Shown in pieces: positions 1 to 4,226 of a stretch of DNA of 5,420 nucleotides (its first letter is position 1; every line of letters starts with the position of its first letter). The DNA is from Gammaproteobacteria bacterium (GTDB lineage: Bacteria > Pseudomonadota > Gammaproteobacteria > Thiohalospirales > Thiohalospiraceae), in assembly GCA_014762485.1 (NCBI GenBank), contig JABURU010000294.1:1-5420 (forward strand), written 5' to 3'. The translations under genes and the position numbers were made by a program. The notes under the pieces were generated by a model that did not search any database, was not told the DNA's origin, and worked only from the letters and a program-made list of their open reading frames with translations.

Positions 1-693
1 GTCACCGGCAAAATCACTTACCAGACCACCGGCTTCCTTGATGATTAATGCGCCAGCGGCCATATCCCAGGGATTAAGGCCTATTTCCCAGAAACCATCG
101 ATGCGGCCGGCGGCTACATAGGCCAGGTCCAGGGCCGCAGAACCGGGGCGGCGTATACCGGCGGTCATTGGGAAAAGGGACTTAAACATCTCCAGGTAGG
201 CATCCAGGTGGTGCTGCGCCTTGAAAGGAAAGCCTGTACCCAAAAGTGCGCCATCCAGGCTGGTGCGTTTGGTGACGCGGATGCGACGACCATCTAACTG
301 GGCACCGCCACCGCGTGATGCGGTAAATAACTCCTGACGTACGGGATCATAAACCACCGCATGTTCCAGCTTACCCTGATGCTTCAGGGCGATGGATACG
401 GCAAATTGAGGGAACCCGTGTAGGAAGTTGGTCGTGCCATCTAGAGGATCAATGATCCACTGGTACTCTTTACCACCATGTTCACCACTCTCTTCGGCGA
501 TGAAACCGTGGTCTGGATATGTCTTGCTGATGGTATAAATAATCTCTTGTTCTGCCTGGCGATCGACCTCGGAGACAAAATCATTTTGTGCCTTGGTTTC
601 AATATTGAGGCGGTCGAGACGATCCATAGATCGGACGATCACATTGCCAGCGCTGCGTGCGGCGCGCACGGCGATAGTAAGCATGGGGTGCAT
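1..693 (-). CDS. suhB: SuhB, inositol-1-monophosphatase family protein (partial, C-terminus beyond window start)
   Basis: The reverse strand encodes 231 residues, starting MHPMLTIAVRAARSAG and open to the window edge; the family is about 265 residues long, so roughly 35 C-terminal residues are missing. Metal-site motifs of the Mg-dependent inositol monophosphatase family are all visible: the Glu pair in IAEES (Glu67/Glu68), DPLDGTTN (Asp82, Asp85, residues 82-89), GTGFPF (152-157), RRPGSAALDL (181-190) and NPWDMAAG (Asp210). The family hydrolyses myo-inositol 1-phosphate and related sugar phosphates; in E. coli SuhB also works with Nus factors in rRNA transcription antitermination. The start at 693 is supported by GGAG at 699-702 with five bases before ATG and by the family N-terminus. 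It is transcribed divergently from trmJ, an arrangement also known from Pseudomonas. Family assignment is secure; the in vivo role (phosphatase or rRNA factor) is inferred. Confidence 0.97.
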   Translation of the reverse strand, partial: MHPMLTIAVRAARSAGNVIVRSMDRLDRLNIETKAQNDFVSEVDRQAEQEIIYTISKTYPDHGFIAEESGEHGGKEYQWIIDPLDGTTNFLHGFPQFAVSIALKHQGKLEHAVVYDPVRQELFTASRGGGAQLDGRRIRVTKRTSLDGALLGTGFPFKAQHHLDAYLEMFKSLFPMTAGIRRPGSAALDLAYVAAGRIDGFWEIGLNPWDMAAGALIIKEAGGLVSDFAGD

Positions 694-698
694 GTGGA

Positions 699-702
699 CT
701 CC
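699..702 (-). promoter_or_regulatory. suhB ribosome binding site
   Basis: GGAG on the minus strand lies five bases upstream of the ATG at 693 and supports that start over the in-frame ATG three codons downstream (M4). Confidence 0.7.
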
Positions 703-755
703 AAAACATCAGCAAGTTGAAAAAGAACGAGGCACATAGGCCTTTAAAGCACGCT

Positions 756-764
756 ATTCTAGCA
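756..764 (-). promoter_or_regulatory. candidate extended -10 promoter for suhB
   Basis: The minus strand reads TGCTAGAAT, which fits an extended -10 element (TGn plus a TATAAT-like hexamer). No convincing -35 is seen about 17 bases upstream, as is common for extended -10 promoters. It would start RNA near 749 and give a suhB leader of roughly 55 bases. Identified by eye only. Confidence 0.4.
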
Positions 765-795
765 GTTGCGCACGGAAAGTATATAAAGTGTTTGT

Positions 796-818
796 AAAAA
801 AGGCGTAGCGATGCCTTT
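796..818 (-). terminator. weak terminator-like hairpin, minus direction
   Basis: AAAGGC and GCCTTT form a 6-bp stem with an 8-base loop; on the minus strand the stem runs into six T residues (positions 801-796, three of them inside the stem). It lies upstream of the candidate suhB -10, so it could stop minus-direction RNA coming from the trmJ side. With only three G-C pairs, it may be chance. On the plus strand it would sit in a trmJ leader, with only a short T run after it. Confidence 0.25.
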
Positions 819-860
819 CGTGTTCGTGGGAAAATGGCCTTTTAGCTATAGCTGGCGCCT

Positions 861-1595
861 ATGAATTTCAATAATATCCGTATCGTTCTGATCCATACCA
901 CGCACCCTGGCAATATTGGTGCTGTTGCCCGGGCGATGAAAAATATGTGTTTATCCCGCCTTTATCTGGTTAATCCCAGAGAATTTCCCTCATCCGAGGC
1001 GACGGCACGGGCATCTGGTGCCGATGATGTGCTCGCTAATGCGGTGGTCTGTGATAGCCTGGATCAGGCGCTGGAAGGGTGTGCCACGGTATATGGCACC
1101 AGTGCCCGGTTAAGAACCATCCGTTGGCCACAAAGTGATCCGCGCCAGGCCGCGGAACAAGTCGCGGTGGAAAGTGAGCAGTCACAGGTAGCGATATTAT
1201 TTGGGCGTGAGCACTCGGGTCTGACCAATGAAGAGCTGGAACGTTGCCACTATTTATTAAATATCCCGGCTAACTCGGAATATAGTTCATTGAATATCGC
1301 CGCCGCCTGCCAGGTGGTGTGTTATGAGCTGATGATGGCATCTTCTCTCAGTGGGGGCGAAACATCACAGGAGCCAGAAGATGAGTTGGCAACGGCCGAC
1401 GAAGTTGAAGGTTTTCATCAACACCTGGAAGAAACGTTGATCAAGCTGGAATACCTGGATCCAGAGAATCCCAGGCAACTGACTCGACGCCTGAGACGGC
1501 TCTATCACAAGGCCAGGCTGGAGAAGATGGAGATCAATATCCTGCGAGGAATCCTTAAGGCGACACAAAAATGGATTGGCAAATGCAGTGGATAA
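861..1595 (+). CDS. trmJ: TrmJ, tRNA (cytidine/uridine-32 2'-O-)-methyltransferase
   Basis: This 244-residue SPOUT-family (TrmH-type) RNA methyltransferase matches the usual TrmJ length of about 245. TrmJ uses S-adenosylmethionine to 2'-O-methylate C32 or U32 in the anticodon loop of several tRNAs. Motif 1 is THPGNIGAVARAMKNM (14-29, with the conserved Arg23), followed by GTSAR (79-83). The knot-forming motifs follow: LFGREHSGLTNEEL (113-126) and YSSLNIAAACQVVCYEL (141-157). Residues about 170-244 form the helical C-terminal extension typical of TrmJ, ending in an LNILRGIL-like stretch (INILRGIL, 225-232). The start at 861 gives the expected N-terminus (MNFNNIRIVLI), but no good Shine-Dalgarno precedes it. 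It lies between suhB and cysE, where Pseudomonas and Azotobacter carry a gene often labelled trmH. Whether it is co-transcribed with cysE, 53 bases on, is open. Confidence 0.95.
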   Translation: MNFNNIRIVLIHTTHPGNIGAVARAMKNMCLSRLYLVNPREFPSSEATARASGADDVLANAVVCDSLDQALEGCATVYGTSARLRTIRWPQSDPRQAAEQVAVESEQSQVAILFGREHSGLTNEELERCHYLLNIPANSEYSSLNIAAACQVVCYELMMASSLSGGETSQEPEDELATADEVEGFHQHLEETLIKLEYLDPENPRQLTRRLRRLYHKARLEKMEINILRGILKATQKWIGKCSG

Positions 1596-1612
1596 AAAAA
1601 AGCAGTAGAATA

Positions 1613-1636
1613 ATACCTGAGAAATTAGTCAGGAAT
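1613..1636 (+). promoter_or_regulatory. imperfect IscR type 1-like box / inverted repeat upstream of cysE
   Basis: The halves ATACCTGAGA and AGTCAGGAAT match the E. coli type 1 IscR consensus halves (ATASYYGACT and AGTCRRSTAT, recalled from memory) at 8 and 9 of 10 positions, but they are four bases apart rather than five. The core CCTGA-8-TCAGG is also a perfect inverted repeat (1616-1633) that could fold in RNA and cover the AGGA (1631-1634) that is the only Shine-Dalgarno candidate for cysE. One missing spacer base may abolish IscR binding, so the operator reading is tentative. Confidence 0.3.
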
Positions 1637-1648
1637 TCATAAGCATCC

Positions 1649-2476
1649 ATGTTTGGTCGTATTCGAGAAGATATTAACTGCGTTTTTGAGCGTGACCCGG
1701 CAGCCCGTTCAGCCTGGGAGGTCATTACTTCCTACCCCGGGTTTCACGCGGTTTTTCATCACCGTATCAATCATTGGTTATGGACACATGGTATGTGCTG
1801 GCTGGCACGGGTCTTTGCTATGGCCAGTCGCCTGCTGACCGGTATTGAGATCCATCCCGGTGCGACGATAGGGCGCCGTTTTTTCATTGATCATGGAATG
1901 GGTGTAGTGATAGGCGAGACCGCTGAGATAGGGGATGACTGTACGCTATATCATGGTGTTACGCTGGGGGGAACCAGTTGGAAAAAAGGCAAGCGACACC
2001 CAACATTAGCCAACGATGTGGTCGTAGGGGCAGGGGCCAAAGTGCTGGGGCCGATTACCCTGGAAAGTGGCGCACGGGTGGGTTCCAACGCGGTGGTCGT
2101 CAGGGATGTACCGGAGGGGGCAACGGTGGTGGGTATTCCTGGCCGTATCGTCAAGCGGAAGGAAACCACTGAGGCCTCACGTAAGCGTGAAGACTTTGCG
2201 AAAAAGATTGGTTTTGATGCCTACGGAACTACGCAGGATCTGCCCGATCCGATCATCAATGCGGTAAACAGTATGCTGGACCATATTCACGCAATGGATA
2301 GCCGTATGGAGACCATGTGTGGTGCGCTCAAGACCCTGGGGGCAGAGGTGGCTGATCTACAGTTACCAGAGCTGCCGGACTGCAAAATAGAGCCGGATAT
2401 CGATGCAGAAGCCGAGAAAAAAGTGCATGAACTTACGGATAATAGTAGTAACAAAAGTGTGAAAGCTAATACTTGA
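1649..2476 (+). CDS. cysE: CysE, serine O-acetyltransferase (short EpsC/NifP-like type with C-terminal tail)
   Basis: CysE transfers acetyl from acetyl-CoA to L-serine, giving O-acetylserine, the cysteine precursor. The 275-residue protein begins MFGRIREDINCVFERDPAAR, a short N-terminal helical part unlike the longer one of E. coli CysE. The left-handed beta-helix spans roughly residues 66-168 and carries IDHGMGVVIGETA (His82, the catalytic His position), HGVTLGGT, KRHPTL (His117), VGAGAKVLG and VGIPGRIV. Residues about 172-275 form a charged tail containing a likely helix (202-235) and a polar low-complexity end. An in-frame stop at 1640-1642 makes ATG 1649 the most upstream start; the nearest Shine-Dalgarno, AGGA at 1631-1634, is an unusual 14 bases away. 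It corresponds to the cysE copy next to iscR in Azotobacter and Pseudomonas, and probably supplies cysteine for cluster assembly. Its last two sense codons and its stop lie inside the iscR operator. Confidence 0.96.
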   Translation: MFGRIREDINCVFERDPAARSAWEVITSYPGFHAVFHHRINHWLWTHGMCWLARVFAMASRLLTGIEIHPGATIGRRFFIDHGMGVVIGETAEIGDDCTLYHGVTLGGTSWKKGKRHPTLANDVVVGAGAKVLGPITLESGARVGSNAVVVRDVPEGATVVGIPGRIVKRKETTEASRKREDFAKKIGFDAYGTTQDLPDPIINAVNSMLDHIHAMDSRMETMCGALKTLGAEVADLQLPELPDCKIEPDIDAEAEKKVHELTDNSSNKSVKANT

Positions 2477-2493
2477 CTAAATTACTCGGTAAT
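2469..2493 (+). promoter_or_regulatory. type 1 IscR box (operator of the isc operon)
   Basis: Halves ATACTTGACT and ACTCGGTAAT, separated by the five-base linker AAATT, match the E. coli type 1 consensus (recalled from memory) at 22 of 25 positions by my count: the left half 10/10, the linker 5/5 and the right half 7/10. It covers the -35 hexamer of the iscR promoter, so [2Fe-2S]-IscR binding would block RNA polymerase, giving the classic autorepression. It also overlaps the last codons and stop of cysE. Confidence 0.85.
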
Positions 2494-2500
2494 GTACAAT
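2473..2500 (+). promoter_or_regulatory. sigma70-like promoter of iscR operon
   Basis: The -35 TTGACT (2473-2478) and -10 TACAAT (2495-2500) are separated by 16 bases. The expected RNA start is near 2507, leaving a leader of about 30 bases before iscR. The -35 is embedded in the IscR box, and the promoter begins within the stop codon region of cysE. Confidence 0.8.
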
Positions 2501-2524
2501 GACCAAGTCTAAGAACGGATTAGT

Positions 2525-2529
2525 GAGGG
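2525..2529 (+). promoter_or_regulatory. iscR ribosome binding site
   Basis: GAGGG lies seven bases before the ATG at 2537 and fixes that start. Confidence 0.75.
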
Positions 2530-2536
2530 TCTTTAT

Positions 2537-3007
2537 ATGAGGCTGACAACGAAAGGTCGTTACGCGGTAACCGCGATGTTGGATCTAGCTCTACATTACG
2601 AAAATGGCCCGATTACGCTGGCGGATATTTCTGGCCGTCAGGGTATCTCATTATCATACCTCGAGCAACTGTTCTCCAAGCTGCGAAAGCATGGCCTGGT
2701 CGATAGTGCACGTGGTCCCGGTGGAGGTTATCGCTTGAGTCGTCAGGCCACAGATATTGCGGTGGTAGAGGTGATCACGGCCGTTGATGAGAAGGTGGAT
2801 GCGACTCGTTGCGGTGGCAAGGGCAACTGCCAGGGTGAAGAGCGTTGTCTGACCCATGAGTTGTGGACCGATTTAAGCAGCCAGATTTATGACTTCCTGA
2901 ATAATATTACTCTGGGGGAGCTGGTTGAGCGCCGAGGGGTACTGGAAGTGGCCGAGCGCCAGGAAAATCTGACGGGTACCAAGGAAGAGGCGGTTGCCAG
3001 CTTATAG
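2537..3007 (+). CDS. iscR: IscR, [2Fe-2S]-responsive Rrf2-family transcriptional regulator
   Basis: This 156-residue regulator has the standard Rrf2/IscR size and start (MRLTTKGRYAVTAMLDLALH). The N-terminal winged helix-turn-helix covers about residues 1-75, with the recognition region GISLSYLEQLFSKLRKHGLV (36-55) and the wing GPGGGYRL (60-67). The cluster ligands are at Cys92, Cys98, Cys104 and His107, the same positions as in E. coli IscR, so it should bind a [2Fe-2S] cluster. With cluster bound it is expected to repress the isc operon through type 1 boxes; without the cluster the E. coli protein still regulates type 2 sites. A strong type 1 box precedes the gene, consistent with autoregulation. 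The desulfurase genes follow on the same strand and probably share its transcript. The C-terminal tail beyond residue 130 is polar and variable in the family. Confidence 0.98.
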   Translation: MRLTTKGRYAVTAMLDLALHYENGPITLADISGRQGISLSYLEQLFSKLRKHGLVDSARGPGGGYRLSRQATDIAVVEVITAVDEKVDATRCGGKGNCQGEERCLTHELWTDLSSQIYDFLNNITLGELVERRGVLEVAERQENLTGTKEEAVASL

Positions 3008-3015
3008 TTAGCTGG
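2997..3015 (+). repeat. inverted repeat across the iscR stop codon
   Basis: CCAGCT (2997-3002) and AGCTGG (3010-3015) can form a 6-bp hairpin with a 7-base loop that holds the iscR TAG. A competing pairing, GCCAG (2996-3000) with CTGGC (3021-3025), is also possible. No T run follows, so it is not a terminator. Its role, if any, is unknown. Confidence 0.35.
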
Positions 3016-3040
3016 ATTGCCTGGCTCAGGTATCACCCTG

Positions 3041-4162
3041 GTGCGGAATTACCTAGATTACAATGCCTCCACGCCTCTGGATAAGAGGGTTCTGGAGGCG
3101 ATGATGCCATATCTATCAGGTCAATATGGCAATGCCTCCAGTCGTCACTATGAGGGGCGAATGGCGAAACAGGCTATAGAGCTGGCACGGGAGCAGCTAG
3201 CCGCAGCGGTAAATGCGCACCCATCGCAAGTGATATTTACTAGTGGTGGTACAGAGGCCAATAATCTGGCCCTGAAAGGCTTTCAGCAAATGCATGCCGG
3301 GGCTCATATAGCATGCAGTCGTATTGAGCATGCGTCGATCATGGTGCCGGCAAAATCGCTAAAAGCAGGCGAAATTGCAGTAAATGCGCAAGGAAGGGTT
3401 GAGATTGACTCCTTACCCAAGGAAAATGGCGCTCTTGCTTCGATCATGGCGGTCAATAATGAAACCGGTGTGATTCAGGATATTAAGGCATTGGCGGAAA
3501 GGGTAAGGCATTCCGGCGGTGTGGTGCATACCGATGCGGTGCAGGCACTGGGCAAGGTCGAGGTCGATTTTGCCGCCTGGGGAGTGCAGATGATGAGCCT
3601 CTCCGGACACAAGATTTATGGCCCCAAGGGGGTTGGTGCTCTGGTGGTGGATAAAGCGATCAGTCTTTACCCCCAACTACAAGGTGGTGGCCACGAGAAA
3701 GGGCGCCGTTCGGGCACAGAAAATGTGGCGGCTATTGTCGGCTTTGGAGCCGCGGCAGAGATGATGGCAGGTGAGTGGCCTGCACGAATGAAACGGTCCA
3801 TGCAGTTACGCGACCGGCTTGAACAGAATCTAAACAAATCCATGGATGAGGTTTGTATCTTTTCACAGGAAACAGAGCGTGTTGCCAACACGTCCATGTT
3901 TTCGATACCAGGGATAGATGGTGAGGCCATGCTAATGGCACTGGATGAAGCCGGTTTCGCGGTGTCCAGTGGTTCAGCATGTGATAGCAAGAGTATCGAA
4001 CCCAGCCATGTTTTGATGGCGATGGGGATAGACGAACCGACTGCCCGTGGAGCGATTCGGGTTAGTTTGGGGAAGGATTCAACCGAACAGCAAGTCGATG
4101 ACTTGGTTGGCGCGGTGAGTCAGGTTGCCAAAAAGCTGGGAAAACTGGCCGCAGCCTGGTGA
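3041..4162 (+). CDS. NifS/IscS-like cysteine desulfurase (class V aminotransferase family), first of two
   Basis: This PLP enzyme family converts cysteine to alanine and holds the sulfur as a persulfide for transfer to scaffold or carrier proteins. From the GTG at 3041 it has 373 residues, beginning MRNYLDYNASTPLD, the usual family start. Visible residues: TSGGTEANNLALKG (68-80); His97 in RIEHAS (ring-stacking position); Asp165 and Gln168 in HTDAVQ; the PLP-binding Lys191 in SLSGHKIYGPKG; GGGHEKGRRSGTEN (215-228); catalytic Cys314 in SSGSACDSKSIEPSHV; and Arg340 in GAIRVSLG. All key residues for activity are present. Compared with the IscS gene next door, the catalytic loop carries DSK after the Cys, and the protein stops at KKLGKLAAAW, lacking the C-terminal tail of IscS. 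An in-frame TTG at 3017 would add eight residues but has no ribosome site; AGG (3028-3030) lies ten bases before the GTG. It lies between iscR and iscS. The partner protein is unknown. Confidence 0.9.
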   Translation: MRNYLDYNASTPLDKRVLEAMMPYLSGQYGNASSRHYEGRMAKQAIELAREQLAAAVNAHPSQVIFTSGGTEANNLALKGFQQMHAGAHIACSRIEHASIMVPAKSLKAGEIAVNAQGRVEIDSLPKENGALASIMAVNNETGVIQDIKALAERVRHSGGVVHTDAVQALGKVEVDFAAWGVQMMSLSGHKIYGPKGVGALVVDKAISLYPQLQGGGHEKGRRSGTENVAAIVGFGAAAEMMAGEWPARMKRSMQLRDRLEQNLNKSMDEVCIFSQETERVANTSMFSIPGIDGEAMLMALDEAGFAVSSGSACDSKSIEPSHVLMAMGIDEPTARGAIRVSLGKDSTEQQVDDLVGAVSQVAKKLGKLAAAW

Positions 4163-4177
4163 TAGGTTAAGTTATTT

Positions 4178-4194
4178 AGGCCATTAAATGGTCT
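4178..4194 (+). repeat. inverted repeat in the desulfurase-iscS gap
   Basis: The 17-base stretch AGGCCATTAAATGGTCT is nearly a perfect palindrome (only the G4180-T4192 pair is imperfect, and it is a wobble pair in RNA). As RNA it gives a stem of about six pairs with a TTAAA loop. No T run follows, so it is not an intrinsic terminator. It could be an mRNA processing or stability element, or a protein site, between two desulfurase genes; this is inference. The rest of the 64-base gap shows only the iscS ribosome site. Confidence 0.4.
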
Positions 4195-4216
4195 GAACAT
4201 ATAGCGATGATTACGC

Positions 4217-4220
4217 GGAG
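4217..4220 (+). promoter_or_regulatory. iscS ribosome binding site
   Basis: GGAG lies six bases before the ATG at 4227. The in-frame ATG at 4221 abuts it with no spacing, so 4227 is the better start, and it also gives the family N-terminus MKTPIYMDYSATTP. Confidence 0.75.
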
Positions 4221-4226
4221 ATGAGT

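Larger units (their letters stand above)
694..860. other. divergent suhB-trmJ intergenic region
   Basis: This 167-base region must carry the control signals of both divergent genes. It holds the candidate suhB promoter and the hairpin listed separately, plus the 10-bp perfect palindrome AGCTATAGCT (844-853) just before trmJ. I find no convincing plus-strand promoter and no Shine-Dalgarno sequence for trmJ. No small ORF or RNA gene is evident. Confidence 0.6.

Noticed and set aside
478..720. Open frame of 80 codons on the plus strand
   Set aside because: It lies entirely antisense over the suhB start, which has full family motifs; no ribosome site or recognisable protein.
1576..1611. sigma70 promoter for cysE (TTGGCA and TAGAAT)
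   Set aside because: The hexamers are 24 bases apart, too far for a standard promoter.
2494..2518. Second IscR box after the first, as in E. coli
   Set aside because: GACCAAGTC at 2501-2509 gives a partial core, but the flanking bases do not fit the type 1 consensus.
2563..2575. GC-rich palindrome CGCGGTAACCGCG near the start of iscR
   Set aside because: It falls in codons for the conserved RYAVTAM stretch, so protein constraint explains the sequence well enough; a role in translation control cannot be supported.
3413..3990. Minus-strand open frames (3413-3676, 3667-3990, 3732-3980) inside the first desulfurase
   Set aside because: They are shadows of a strongly conserved coding sequence on the other strand, with no recognisable protein features.
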